Shown: piece after piece, positions 34,077 through 45,009 of the stretch
Layout: every line of letters begins with the position of its first letter
Numbering within the stretch: the first letter of the stretch is position 1
Origin: Peromyscus leucopus
Lineage: Eukaryota; Chordata; Mammalia; Rodentia; Cricetidae
Assembly (NCBI RefSeq): GCF_004664715.2
Contig: NC_051064.1
Location: forward strand, 112,713,740-112,777,739
Reading direction: 5' to 3'
DNA length: 64,000 nucleotides
Position numbers and translations under genes: made by a program
Notes under the pieces: generated by a model
Database searches by the model: none
What the model saw: only the letters and a program-made list of their open reading frames with translations
What the model was told of the DNA's origin: nothing

Positions 34077-34584
34077 GTTTCCATAATCCAATGTCTTTCA
34101 GAATCTATCGTTTTTTTTTTTGTATATTAGCATTTAAAAATTTCCAAGTTAACAAACACCATAAAGGATCCAGACTCCCTGTGTATTTTTCATCCTTACA
34201 TGGCTTATTTTTTTTGTTACTTTACTCTCTCTTTAAAGACTTTATTGTTTGTAAACTATTTTTTCTATGACTATCTATAACCATTTTCTTTCTTAAGCCT
34301 TTGCACATTGTTAAACACACTGTAACCGGTTTAGAGGTTTTTCCATCTGCTTTACTGTGTATCTGTAACCTTTTTTGTCTCCATGAGCAAAACCTTAAAC
34401 CTGCCACATGGCTTAGCTCATGGCACACAGGCAGCTGCCGGGAGACGTGTCTTCGTACTGCAGTCAGTATGAGAGACACGAGACTAGAAAGCCATGTTTG
34501 GCTCCATTTTTGTGTGTTTAGAACCCTTTTTAAAGCTTTCTCAGGTCTTATGTGGATATATGTGGCTGGATGCTGGGTGCCATT

Positions 34585-34945
34585 TGTAGTTGGACCTTTC
34601 CCTTGGGATTGCTGGTTCCCCAATAATGACATAGAGACATTATTATTTATGAAAACTTGGCCTATAATGAGGCTTATTTTTAGCTAGCTCATAACTTAAA
34701 TTAACCCATTTCTATTAATTTATATATTGCCAAGTGGCTCATGGCTTTAGTATCCTCCAGCATGCCTTGCTCCCTCTGTGTCTCCTGGCGATGCCGACTT
34801 TCTTCTTCTTGGTGCCCTCTGTGTCTGCCTGTCCCTCCTATACCTTTTTCCTAGCTAATGACCATTTAGCTTTTTATTAAACCAATCAGAAGGTGCCCTG
34901 GCAAAGACACATCTTCAGAGTGTACAAAAAGATTATTCCATGACA
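34585..34945 (-). mobile_element. ERV relic, 5' LTR (right copy)
   Basis: Starts TGTAGTTGGA, ends TCCATGACA on this strand. Shares 'taacccatttctattaattt' and 'aaaccaatcagaaggtg' with the left LTR, which it otherwise differs from substantially, so the integration is old. Confidence 0.75.
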
Positions 34946-34951
34946 GCTGCA

Positions 34952-35110
34952 TCATTAGGAGGTGGAGGCTAGTGGAATGTATTTAGGTCTTTGGAACCAA
35001 TACCCTAGGAAGGGATTAATTCATTTCCCAAGAGACCAAGTTAGTTCTACAAAACTGAGTTGTTATGAGAAGAGTGGGTTTGACTTATTCTTCTAGTGTA
35101 CTTTTGTTGA
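34952..35110 (+). mobile_element. old MaLR LTR, right half
   Basis: 'cattaggaggtggaggctag', 'accctaggaagggattaatt', 'gttatgagaagagtgggttt' continue the element begun at 30385. Confidence 0.6.
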
Positions 35111-35112
35111 TA

Positions 35113-35440
35113 ATGGAACACCTGAGGTTTATTTAACTCACAGTTTCGGCGACTGGAAGGAAGTCCAGATAGTGCCAACTCTGGCAAAGGTCCTATGATA
35201 GATAGCAGAGCATGTGCAAGAAGAAATCAATCCTGGAAACAGGGAGGAGACAGTGACTCCTATAACCCATCTGAGTTACCTGATCACCCTATTAGAACTT
35301 CCCCTATCATCACGACTGACTTCCAGGCATGGAATAGCAGCTTTTGAACCCACAGCAGCCGTGATTACCTGCTCAAGGTCTCCACAAGGTCAACCCATCC
35401 AAGCACTCCGTCATGGAAGGGAAAGGGACTCATGGTTTCC
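35113..35440 (-). mobile_element. old MaLR-type LTR
   Basis: 'gtttatttaactcacagttt', 'cgactggaaggaagtccag', 'agtgccaactctggcaaagg' match a reversed old LTR start. The 3' side is unclear. Confidence 0.45.
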
Positions 35441-35444
35441 CACA

Positions 35445-35765
35445 CCTTCCAGATCAGCTCTTGGCAGTTAATGATTGATGGGGGAGAGAGACATTTTCTT
35501 CAGTGATGTGGCCATTGGTAAGGTGCCCATACTCCTATAAATAACCCTAATTAAAGTCACCAGGTCTCTTTCCCCTTCCTGCCCCCCCCCACAAGCAGAA
35601 AGAAGGGGTCTAGTTGAGGAGAAGGGCTTCATGGGAAAGGGAGGGGAACAAGAGAGGTCATTGTGGGTGGGGGTGGTAAATATGGTCAAAATATATTACA
35701 TACATGTATGAAACTGTCTAATTAATTCAGTTATTATGTATTAATTAATATATGTTAATTAAAAA
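35445..35765 (+). mobile_element. L1 (Lx-type) 3' UTR
   Basis: 'ggcagttaatgattgatggg', 'ttcttcagtgatgtggccat', 'ataaataaccctaattaaag', 'catgtatgaaactgtctaa' are the end of old rodent L1s. Confidence 0.75.
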
Positions 35766-36359
35766 TTTTCAGAGTTTCCACAATTATCCCAATATCATTA
35801 CTGTAGGAACCGAGCCTCTGACACATGGGCTTTTAGAGGGCACCACACACTTTCAGAAGGTCAAGGATTTGGGGGAAGCTTGTCGTTCTGGCCTGGGATT
35901 TCTTACAGAGTTCTGTTGAGACACCAGTTATCTGCAGATTTGACTAGATCAACAGCGTCTTCTCAGTGCTCACTTACATGGTTAGCTGTTTTCTGATCTC
36001 TGTACATCAGCTTTTACCTGGGGTTGCCTGAGAATTTTCAGAGCCTTTTGGGTTGTTTCTCTTGAAGTAAAAGTTCAAAGCAAATCCCCAAAAGAAGCTA
36101 CCATACCTTTTATTTCTGAGAGTCACACATATGTTACCTCCAGCATATTCTACTGGTTACATTGACTAGCCTTACTCATAGTAATAGACTAAACAAACAA
36201 ACAAACAAAAAAACCATTAACATTAAGACATTGTAGGGTCTGTCGACGTTGAAGACAAGTCTACCTTATTTTCTCTCACCAACTCTAAGTAGATTTCATT
36301 AGTTATTGACTTATTGACTTCTATGAGTTGGGGGTAGAAGAAGCCCCGGGCGAGGGAAG
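35766..36359. other. unresolved old repeat or unique DNA
   Basis: 35900-36160 ('gtcttctcagtgctcactta', 'catatgttacctccagcata') resembles an ancient mammalian repeat I cannot name. An (AAAC)n run is at 36190. Confidence 0.35.
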
Positions 36360-36905
36360 TCCTGAGTGAATGTGTACTGTTGGCATGGGCAAGGCCATGT
36401 CAAAACTCCAATGCCTCAGGCCCATGGGAAAATGGCAAATTTTCCTGCGGAGTGAGGCTCAGAGGGATGACAAAACCTTTCTTGGTTTTTGTGCAGATGT
36501 TGACAGTGTTTGCAGAAAATGTCCACTACAGGCTCCTCCCTTGGAAATTTACAGCCTGGAGACTGGTCCCCTGTAGACACTACTTCTCTAGAGATTAGCT
36601 AAACCTGCCTCTTTGTTCAACTATGTATCATAGGCTTCCTCCTTGTTTATCTATATGTGATAATCCCACCTCCTTTTTTAAATCTGTATTTAATAACCTT
36701 GTCTCCTTGTTTATCTGTATGTAGTAACTGTCTCCTTTTTTATCTGTATGTAATAACCCTGCCTCCTTGTTCAGCTATATGTAAGAACCCTGCCTTTCTG
36801 TTCAACTCTGTATAATAAACAGTCGGTGCTTCCAGGGTGCTGCAGTTTCTCCATCAGAGAACCCAATCTACTTGATCCCATGTGTTCTGTGTGTCTGCCA
36901 TTTCT
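36360..36905 (+). mobile_element. ERV LTR with 3' minisatellite
   Basis: Body 'tgttggcatgggcaaggcca', then five or six degenerate ~35 bp units ('tgcctccttgttcagctat', 'tgtatgtaataaccc') at 36600-36815. An AATAAA at about 36815 and a U5-like end follow. This layout is typical of gammaretrovirus-like rodent LTRs; exact ends not resolved. Confidence 0.5.
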
Positions 36906-36979
36906 TCATTCCCTCCCTTCCCCAGTCAGGTCCATACCTGGAGCTGTGTGAGGAACAGCTCCTGTGCTTCTTTAAGACT

Positions 36980-37218
36980 TACTTTTATTATTCTAAATTG
37001 TGTGTATGTGTGGGCATCTGTACTTACGTGTGTGTGTGTCTGTCTGTCTGTCTGTCTGTGCATCTCAATGCAGGTACCAGCTGAGGACAGCACGTGGTAT
37101 CCCTCTGAGGCTGGAGTTATAAGTGATTGTGAAATGCAGGGGTGGGTTCTGGGAGTTGAACTCAGGACCCCTTGAAGAGCAGTACATGCTCTTAACCATT
37201 GAACCATCTCTTTAGGCC
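36980..37218 (-). mobile_element. B3 SINE with (GTCT)n
   Basis: 'gaggctggagttataagtga', 'gggagttgaactcaggacc', 'accattgaaccatctcttt'. A (GT)n(CTGT)n run lies at 37030-37060. Confidence 0.8.
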
Positions 37219-37334
37219 TTATGTTCTCTTTTAAAATATAGTCATATTCATATATTCTCGTTTCTCTTTTCATACACAAAGTGACAATACTTACTTTTCT
37301 TAAAACTTCCATTTTATGTTCTGGAAACCCTTCC

Positions 37335-37640
37335 ATTTCCTACGTGTCCTCCTCATTCTTTTTCGTGGCTGTTTACTTGCCTGTGTGTGTGAACCGTAAT
37401 TTATCCAGCTGATCTATGTACTGGTGTGTAGTTGTTTTCAGTGTTCTGGGATTATAAGTAAGCAATCATTTCTCCAATCTCCATCTCTTCCTTCCTTTTC
37501 TTTCTAACCCTCAGGAATTCCCATAGCACATGTATTGATCTTCTCATCTCTCAGGGCTGTGAGACTGTTTATTTTTGTTCAACGTCTTTTTCTTTCTGTT
37601 TTTCAAAAGAAGACTTTCAATTGAGCATTTTCATATGCAT
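37335..37640 (-). mobile_element. ancient L1 fragment
   Basis: 'cattctttttcgtggctgtt', 'accgtaatttatccagctga' and 'ttctttctgtttttcaaaag' follow reversed old L1 text. Heavily diverged. Confidence 0.45.
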
Positions 37641-37724
37641 AATTGAATGCAATTGAGCCTCCAAATCTATGCTTTTGGGTTCTGTGTTCTCAATCATCTG
37701 CAGACTGATGTCACCTGTACTGTA

Positions 37725-37897
37725 TTTCCTTGGCAATTTTTTTTTCATTTAATCTCTAAACAACAATGGTATAGTGATCATTTACAAAGTATTTACATTG
37801 TATTAGTTGCTACAAGTAGCCTGGAAGTGATTTAAAATGTACAAGAGGAAGTGCAGAGGATATCTACCAACACTTTGTCATGTTATATAAGAGGCTT
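37725..37897 (-). mobile_element. MER2-like (Tigger, Tc1/mariner) fragment
   Basis: 'agtatttacattgtattagt', 'tgatttaaaatgtacaagag', 'tgttatataagaggcttgg' follow the reversed MER2 consensus. It is cut by the B2 at 37898. Confidence 0.6.
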
Positions 37898-38062
37898 GGC
37901 CAGGGCTGGAGAGATGGCTCCGCAGTTAAGAGCACTGGCTGCTCTTTCAGAGGTCCTGAGTTCAACTCCCAGCAACCACATGATGGTTCACAACCATCTA
38001 TAATGAGATCTGATGCCCTCTTCTGGCATGCAGGCATACATGCAGTCAGAATAAACAAATTA
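37898..38062 (+). mobile_element. B2 SINE
   Basis: 'gggctggagagatggctccg', 'gttcaactcccagcaacca', 'aatgagatctgatgccctct' and 'catacatgcagtcagaataa'. Confidence 0.95.
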
Positions 38063-38410
38063 TGGGCCATAAATTATTGCATAATTGTGGTCCCAGAAAG
38101 AGAGAGAAGGCAGAAAAAATATTTTTAAATTAATTGTCAAGTTTTTCATGTTTGATTAAAAATATTAATGTCTACATCAAAAAAGTTCAGCGACTCAGGA
38201 AACTCCATTGAGGATATGTACTCAGAGTTCTGCAATTCAGGCTTAGAGAATTTTTTGGTAAGATGATTTTCTAAAATATTTTTAAACATTTGTTTCCAGA
38301 TGGCTGTGTGTTTGCTACTAATTACACCCAAGGTTGCTTTCTGAAGAGTGTATCGTCTGCATATTTTGTGTGTAAAAGATCCCTTGCTGAATGGCAGGTA
38401 TTTTAGGTTC
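38063..38410. other. unique DNA, no feature seen
   Basis: AT-rich with no recognised motif. Confidence 0.45.
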
Positions 38411-38507
38411 TTTTTTATTTTATTTATTTTTTCCTATGCTGGGGATCAAACTCAAAGGTTTGCACATGCTAAGCAAGCACTCTACCACTCATCCATACCC
38501 AGCCCAG
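38411..38507 (-). mobile_element. ID-type SINE
   Basis: 'tgctggggatcaaactcaaa', 'gcaagcactctaccactca', ending 'cccagccc'. Reversed ID head. Confidence 0.7.
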
Positions 38508-38840
38508 AGTCCATTTATGTTAATAAGTGACTTGGATGGAAGGCACCAACCCTAACTCATCTCTGGATTAGCTGCCTTTTTTTTTCTTTTTTTTTTTTTT
38601 TCTTTTTTCTTTTTTCGGCAGAGAAATCTTCCTGAGGGAGGTTAGAGGAAAGCTTGGAGAGTTAACCGTCTTGCTTGGAGGAACACACACGTTTCAGTTT
38701 GTTTTTAAACTCCTCTGTAGGAGTTTAGATTGCGGTCTATAGCCAGAGACGAGTGGAATTCCCTTTCATCTTGGCTCGACAGCTGGCCAGTTCTTGCTGG
38801 CACCCATCCCTTTCTTTCTTTTCTTTTTCTTTTTTTTCTT
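38508..38840. other. unique DNA with T/C-rich runs
   Basis: Poly-T stretches at 38577-38616 and 38810-38863 surround unique sequence. No gene seen. Confidence 0.45.
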
Positions 38841-38844
38841 TTTT

Positions 38845-38999
38845 CTTTTTTTTTTTTTTTTTTTGGTTTTTCGAGACAGGGTTTCTCTGTGTAGCTTTGT
38901 GCCTTTCCTGGAGCTCACTTGATAGCCCAGGCTGGCCTCGAACTCACAGAGATCCACCTGCCTCTGCCTCCCGAGTGCTGGGATTAAAGGCGTGCGCCG

Positions 39000-39043
<44 letters not shown>

Positions 39044-39049
39044 CGGCCA
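38845..39049 (-). mobile_element. B1 SINE with (CCG)n expansion
   Basis: Young reverse B1. At its 5' end (38996-39041) the usual 'gcgccaccaccgcccggc' is expanded to about 13 CCG-type triplets. The 114- and 184-codon frames across it are artefacts. Confidence 0.95.
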
Positions 39050-39399
39050 CATCCCTTTCTTTCACTGTCCTGCTGCAAACACCAAGAAACCACCAACGCA
39101 CGTTACACACTGGCGTTTGTTAACCCCTTTACACTGATCTCCATGTCTACGGGTACATCAATTCACTCCCAGGATTTTAGAGGCAACGGTTTTCTGAAAA
39201 ACTTCTCCACATGTGATGACAATCAGCTTTCCCTCATGGAGTTGTGTCCTTCTACAAGGTGCCAGGCTACTAAGACAATACTCAGTATTGGAGTATTTTT
39301 GTTATAGCATCGTCTCTTTCTAATACTGAAGACTCCATCAATCAGGTTCATCCATAACACACAAATGACATGCAACATTTTAAACATGAAGAGATTTTT
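39050..39399. other. unique DNA, no feature seen
   Basis: No gene or repeat recognised. Confidence 0.45.
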
Positions 39400-40065
39400 G
39401 TTTGTTTGGTGGTAATTTTTCCTTTTATTGAAGATAGATTTGTTTTTCAGACAATATATCCTAATTACAGTTTCCTCTCCCTCTACCCCTTCCAGTTCCT
39501 CCCCACCTCCCCTCCCATACGGATCCACTCTATGTCTCTCATTATAAAACCAACAGGCTTTTAAGGGATAATAATAAAATCACATACTATAAGATAAAAC
39601 AAAAACTAACACATCAGAATTGAACAAAACAAACAGAAGGAAAAGAGGCCAAGAGAAGGCACACGTTCACACTCAGGAATTCCACAAAAAAACTTGACTG
39701 GAAGCCATAATACATACACAAAGGACCTGGTGAAGACCCATGCAGGCTCTATGCATGCCACCTCAGTCTCTGAGTTCATATGTGTGTTGTTCTGCTGATT
39801 TAGAGGGCCTTGTTTTCCTGGTGCACTCCATCCCCTCTGGCTTTTACATTTCAATTCTGTCTCTCCTTCCACAGGGTTCCTTGAGCTCTGAGGGGAGGGA
39901 TTTGATGGAGACATCCTGTTTCAGGCTGAGTGTTCCAAGGTCTCTCACTCTCTGCATAATGTCTGGTGGGTCTCTGCATTTGTTTCCATCAGCTGCAAGA
40001 GGCAGCTTCTCTGATGACGGCTGAGCAAGGACCTGACCTGCTTCAGTGGCTGGAGTGCTAAACGT
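39400..40065 (-). mobile_element. L1 (Lx-type) 3' UTR
   Basis: Reversed text with strong matches: 'attgaagatagatttgtttt', 'gaccaagagaaggcac'-type 'aggccaagagaaggcacacg', 'gggagggatttgatggagac', 'gttccaaggtctctcactct', 'gcttctctgatgacggctga'. Confidence 0.83.
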
Positions 40066-40799
40066 GGTGAAGAGATTTAATACCGGGAACGAGGCACTTA
40101 GAAAATGTCTGGAAGGTCATGGGGTGTCTTGGAATGATGACTAGCCTAAGCCTGAAGTGATACACTGGGGACAGTTCCTGTGAAGGTCACCACAGCACCT
40201 GTGCTTTAGGTCACACGGTGGTTGAGGGAATCTTAGTGGTAGAGCATTTGTGTGGCATACATGAGAGTCTGTTAAAGGAGCTCAAGAATTAAGGTATAAA
40301 ATGGGGAGAATACACTCACGGATACAGAACGAAATAAACACCACCGCTTACCCAGCTGTTGTCCTCTGTTCCGCCCAAAGGTGATGGGAACCTTCCGGCA
40401 GGTCCCACCATCCAAGCGAGAGAGTGAGCACGCTCCCTCCTCAGTTTTAACTGGTCACATATCCAGAAAGGGCCATGCCCATCGGGCCAGATAGCACAAA
40501 GGTCATTGGTTGAATGGAATGAATTCCCACAACACCTGGATTTCAACAGTGCAAGCAAGACCAGAAAGACAGAGAGATAATTCTTAAATTTCCCAAAATC
40601 TTCTAATATCCAGTGTGAGAAAATCAATCCAAGTAATGTATCATAACCCATTAATGTGAACAATTTCAATGGAAATTTCTAAGTTTAGTTGCATTTTTAA
40701 AGTATATCATTGGATTTGATTAGCAGATATTTAGAATTTTACATGTATTTTCTCAAGTGAAATTGGCCTGTGAGATATTTATAGTTTACTTAATTTTCT
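40066..40799. other. mostly unique DNA
   Basis: 40212-40262 ('gaatcttagtggtagagcat') is a possible worn ID head. The rest, including 'aaaggtgatgggaaccttcc' at 40377, is not recognised. Confidence 0.4.
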
Positions 40800-40995
40800 T
40801 CTTTGTGTGTGTGTGTGTTGTGAATGCTTTTTTTCTGTATATGTTCCTTTGTGTGTGGGCGTCCATGTATGCATGTGTGTAGAAGCCCAATGTTGATACT
40901 AAGGATCTTCCTTCACCACTCTGCATCTCGTGCTTTGAGGCAGAGTCTCTCAGTCACACCCAGCACTCACTGATTCAGCTACTCTTCATACACAG
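40800..40995 (-). mobile_element. B4A-type SINE
   Basis: GT-rich tail then 'cttccttcaccactctgca', 'tgaggcagagtctctcagtc', 'acacccagcactcactgat'. Reversed and diverged. Confidence 0.6.
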
Positions 40996-41009
40996 CTTGC
41001 ACTGGGGAC

Positions 41010-41345
41010 TTGGTTGTTTTTCTTGTGGCTGGGACAAAAATGCCTGAGACAAACAGCATAAGAATGAAGGATTTGTTTCGGCTCAACGTTTCCAGGCCCA
41101 GAGTCCATCATGGCGGCTGGGGTCTGTCCAGAAGTGGACCAGTTTTGGAGGCTCAGAAAGCAGAGAAAGGAACCAAAGCAGGGCCTGGCTCTGACCTTTA
41201 AAGCTCACTCGCAGTGACTTACCTCCACCAGCAAAGCCCAACAAACTACCACAACAGCACCACCAACTGGGTACCAGGAGCTCAAACATGAACCTGCAAG
41301 GAGACACAGCAGGTCCAAACCACAGTAGCATGTCAAAATGGCTTC
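41010..41345 (-). mobile_element. MaLR LTR
   Basis: 'cttgtggctgggacaaaaat', 'gcctgagacaaacagcataa', 'cagagtccatcatggcggct', ending 'aggtccaaaccacagtagca'. Reversed ORR1/MT-type. Confidence 0.7.
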
Positions 41346-41373
41346 CTGGACTAGCCTTCTAAAGTATATTATT

Positions 41374-41707
41374 TGTGGGGGACTCGTCCCCACCTTTTCT
41401 CCCAGGGTGCTCTTTAGGAGTGAGGGATTAGAGATTTAGATAGAAATATATAGGGGAGAGAGCCAGATGGAAACACAGGATACCTCGGGAGGGCCTGGAT
41501 TCTAATCCACCAGCCCCTTCTGTGTCTTCTCAAGGGCTTTTTAAAGGAATGCCAAGGGGTGGAGCAAAAGACCTCCCCCAGCACAGCCAAGTTCAGACCC
41601 TTGCAAACACATGGTAACCACACACAGTGGTCAATCCATCCCCTTATGCAGCCCTGCTGGGCAAAGCAAGCTCAGATCTCACTAGGAAACCTCTGTGGGC
41701 TCCCACA
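41374..41707 (-). mobile_element. solo LTR, 334 bp, related to the 45-51 kb proviruses
   Basis: TGTGGGGGAC...GCTCCCACA with flanking attatt (41368-41373) and gttatt (41708-41713), a 6 bp duplication with one change. On the minus strand its first ~150 bp ('tgtgggagccc', 'acttggctgtgctggggg') align with the start of the provirus LTRs, but the rest does not. A TATA-like 'tttaaaaagccc' is present. Confidence 0.85.
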
Positions 41708-42525
41708 GTTATTTCAAATGATTGTAATGCTTTCAGTGATGTCTGAATTCCTTTCAGGCCCTGAAACAAGTGTTTGAATCTTCATGTGCACTACTGAATC
41801 TTTTAGGCTCTACAGTATCTCAGTCTTCACGAACACTGGCATGGTTGTCTTTTCCATTATCCCCAATCGTCTCTCTTCACCTGCTCATTATTTTTGTCAC
41901 TATAAGCTTTCTAGATTCTTGTTTGCATTTTAACGTCTTTACTGACTTAGACTTATTTTTTCAGGTTGTAGACTCTGTTCTTTCCATCTTTGTCAGTCAC
42001 ATTTGCACGCAGCCTGTGTTTAGTAAGATGATACCTCAACCTTAAACTGGGATGGGGTTCTTAGAAAACTACTGTTAAAAGTAGACTTAAACAAGCATTT
42101 AAAAGCTACCAGTAAAGCTCTGTTTCTGTCGTGTTAGGTGTTTAAATGACTTTTTTTGGATAAACACTAAGTGTCCCAATCAATTATTACTGTGTCAAAC
42201 TAGAAAGGATAGTTAATTTACTCAAATAAGAGAATCAAAAATTTAAAAACTGTCAACAGACTGGAATGATGGTAGACTGACTTCTGATAAGATGCAGTTT
42301 CATAAGGTTAAATAATTTGGAATTTATGTCCAAAAATCAATTCCACCAGTAAATTACAGTTATCAGCTGTGGTATATGATATAGAACAATATTAGAAACT
42401 TCATTTTATGATGAACTTGGTGTGAGTCTACAAGTTTTTGTTATCTAAGAGTCATTGTTCATCCACATTTAAAGTATTTAGCAGTAAAAGTATAATATCC
42501 TCCATTGTGGTAAAAACACTCCTTG
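41708..42525. other. unique DNA, no feature seen
   Basis: 0.8 kb AT-rich sequence. The 91-codon plus frame at 41770-42045 has no recognised homology. Confidence 0.45.
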
Positions 42526-42697
42526 TGCCGGGCGGTGGTGGCGCACGCCTTTAATCCCAGCACTTGGGAGGCAGAGCCAGGCGGATCTCTGTAAATTCGA
42601 GGCCAGCCTGGGCTACCAAGTGAGTTCCAGGAAAGGCGCAAAGCTACACAGAGAAACCCTATCTCGAAAAACCAAAAAAAAAAAAAAAAAAAAAAAA
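42526..42697 (+). mobile_element. B1 SINE with target duplication
   Basis: Young B1 ('gccgggcggtggtggcgcac' to 'tatctcgaaaaacc') with an A30 tail. Duplication aaaacactccttg at 42513-42525 and 42699-42711. Confidence 0.96.
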
Positions 42698-42837
42698 AAA
42701 AACACTCCTTGCACCAGTAAGTGGTCCTGTACCCATACACACAGAGTTGGCACTGAGTGGATCTGGTGGGTTAAAAAGGGGGGAGGGAAAAGTGGGAGCT
42801 TAGAGGGAGAGCTGGAGGTGGAGTGGAGCAAGACACA

Positions 42838-42838
<1 letters not shown>

Positions 42839-42877
<39 letters not shown>
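42839..42877. repeat. (GT)n microsatellite
   Basis: About 19 GT units. Confidence 0.97.
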
Positions 42878-43372
42878 TAGCCTCAACTAAAAAGAACGGT
42901 TAAAAAATACTCCTTGAATGTAGAATTCCATTAGGATTGGTTTACTTTAAGAGATAGGACAAATTGGAGCGTGACAAGAAATGGAAAGGCTAAAGATTAA
43001 GGGAATTCTGGCCTGCCCATAAAGAAGATTTTGAAAGAAATATAATGTTGGCTTGGAGTGAGGGGACAGCAATTAGACCATAAGGGCCTTCTTCACGTTA
43101 GAAGGGCAGCTGTGTGAGAGAAAAATTAAGGACAATTTTGTGTGGTGTTGTAAGAAAGGATAGAGATACTTTTAAAGCTTGAAGGAACAACTTTCAGAAA
43201 AAAAATAATATCTGAAATGAAGTTCATATGCATTCTCTGTCACTGAATGTTGAGCATGTAGCCAACCATTTGAGCCCTTAGATACTTTGAAATTTCACTC
43301 AATTAAAAAGTTTCAAATGTATTCTGATAATAGATAACTTTCTGAAGTCTTTTTACCCCCCGCTCCCCAACA
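42878..43372. other. unique DNA, no feature seen
   Basis: No gene or repeat recognised. Confidence 0.45.
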
Positions 43373-43502
43373 CCCCAGACAGGGTTTCTCTGTGTAGCCT
43401 TGGCTGTCCCAGAACTCACTCTGTAGACATAGCTGGCCTCAAACTCACAGAGACACCCCTGCCTCTGCCTCCCAAGAGCGCTGAGATTAAAGGTGTGCAC
43501 CC
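43373..43502 (-). mobile_element. B1 SINE
   Basis: 'cagacagggtttctctgtgt', 'gcctcaaactcacagagaca', 'gctgagattaaaggtgtgca', ending in a C-rich run. Confidence 0.88.
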
Positions 43503-43554
43503 CCTCCCCCGTGTCTGAAGTCTTAATATGGGACTCTGGAAAGGAGCAGAGTGG

Positions 43555-43788
43555 GGAAGATCACAGACCCTGCAGCATGGGGTTCAGGCCCCACTCTATC
43601 ACTTAATGGATCTGTGACCTTGGCAAACTGTTTAATTCCACGTGAAGACTTGACTTAGCCAAAAACATGTTTCTTCATTTGTCAAATGAGGATAATAGTA
43701 CTTACCTATGAGATAATTATAAGAATTTGATGACTTAATATTTATACAGTTCTTAGAACAGTGACTGACATATTGTAAGCACCATACC
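43555..43788 (+). mobile_element. MIR SINE
   Basis: 'gatctgtgaccttggcaaac', 'tcttcatttgtcaaatgagg', 'ataatagtacttacctatga', 'cttagaacagtgactgacat'. Clear ancient MIR with an insertion near 43640. Confidence 0.82.
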
Positions 43789-43823
43789 AGTATTCTTAAA
43801 AACAATGAGGATATTAGTTAGGA

Positions 43824-44031
43824 TTGGAGAGATAGCTCAGCAGTTAAGAGCACTGGCTGCTCTTCCAAAGGACTCAGGTTTGATTCCCAGCACCCACATG
43901 GTGGCTCACAGCCATCCATAACTCCAGTAGGGCATCTGGTGCCCTCTTCTGGCCTCTGAGGCAACCAGGCACACAGGTGGTGCACAGACATATATGCAGG
44001 CAAGACACACATACACATAGATAAAATTTTT
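43824..44031 (+). mobile_element. B3 SINE
   Basis: 'ttggagagatagctcagcag', 'tttgattcccagcacccaca', 'cttctggcctctgaggcaac'. A B1 follows in its tail. Confidence 0.92.
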
Positions 44032-44184
44032 TTCTTGGTTTTTCAAGACAGGGTTTCTCTGTGTAGCTTTGTACCTTTCCTGGAACTCACTCTATAGCTC
44101 AGGCTGGCCTCGAACTCACAGAGATTGGCCTACCTCTGCCTCCCGAGTGCTGGGATTAAAGGCATGCACCACCACCACCTGGCA
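44032..44184 (-). mobile_element. B1 SINE
   Basis: 'tcaagacagggtttctctgt', 'gctcaggctggcctcgaact', 'catgcaccaccaccacctgg'. Inserted in the B3 tail; 'ataaataaata' resumes after it. Confidence 0.94.
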
Positions 44185-45009
44185 TAAATAAATATTTTTA
44201 AAGTAATGAATAATAAGGACTTTAAGTTTTTAAGGAACTTTTCAGGACTGGATTCTGTATGTTATAAAGTATGCTTAGATGTTAAGACAGTTTTTAATTC
44301 TAATTTAGAGTTTTCTTATTTTTAAAGTCTTGCCACAGTTTAAAACTGAACAATAACATCAGTGAATTGCTGATCAAGGCTATGGACACTCTGACACACC
44401 AAAATTTTAGTTAGACTATATTAGGTTATTGCCCTCCACATTTACTCTGCATCAAGTTTAAATTCCAAAATATTTCTCCCCTATTTTAAGACTCATCTTT
44501 CATCACTTTCTTCTAGCTTTCCCTAATGCAGCAATGCCCTTGCTTAACCAGCTTGTGCATCTGGAATTGCAACATATAAGTCCCCAAACAACACTTGAGA
44601 AACCATGATTTATACTTAATGTGTTACAGGTGGCTTCTTAGGAGAAATGCTTATTTCTCCTGTCATTAACATGATGAACTTCTAAATTCTCAACTTGCTT
44701 TTCTGTTAAAAGTTTACTGCAGTTCATTCTCTTCCAAATTTGGTTTCATATACACAAGAACAAATTTACCGTTTAAATCCTAATAAAAGTAGGTGAATAT
44801 TTTAAATTTCAACAAAATGAGTTCCTCCTATTAAAAACATCATATGCTACTTAGACTAAACTGTACCAGATTTGATTACATATTCTAGAAATCATCTGGT
44901 TTAAAAAAATTACATTAGATCACCAGCAAAACCAAAAGGAATGTAATAAGTGAGGGGAACTCAAATGTAAATTATATCAGAATGAGCAGCTACTGTAGGT
45001 TTCTAATTT
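44185..45009. other. unique DNA, no feature seen
   Basis: 0.8 kb without recognised elements. A candidate for conserved non-coding sequence only by elimination. Confidence 0.4.

Larger units (their letters stand above)
30483..34945 (-). mobile_element. class II ERV relic with two LTRs and nested insertions
   Basis: Two related LTRs (30483-30983 and 34585-34945) enclose about 3.6 kb. On the minus strand: LTR, a decayed lysine-tRNA-like primer site (34565-34582, roughly 11 of 18 positions), an internal region without intact gag, pol or env, a polypurine tract (30984-30999), LTR. Parts are clearly homologous to the small proviruses at 45-51 kb: 32870-33010 and 33400-33550 match 49617-49870, and 34080-34330 matches 49920-50110. 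Flanking 6-mers gtagaa/gctgca could be a decayed target duplication. Contains a B1 and two solo LTRs, listed separately. Confidence 0.75.

Noticed and set aside
34222..34632. 136-codon minus-strand frame as possible gag
   Set aside because: It spans the leader, primer-site region and LTR edge of the ERV relic and shows no matrix, capsid or zinc-knuckle motif.
38753..39307. 184-codon plus-strand frame with poly-Ala and minus frame with poly-Arg
   Set aside because: Translation of a reversed B1 and its CCG expansion.
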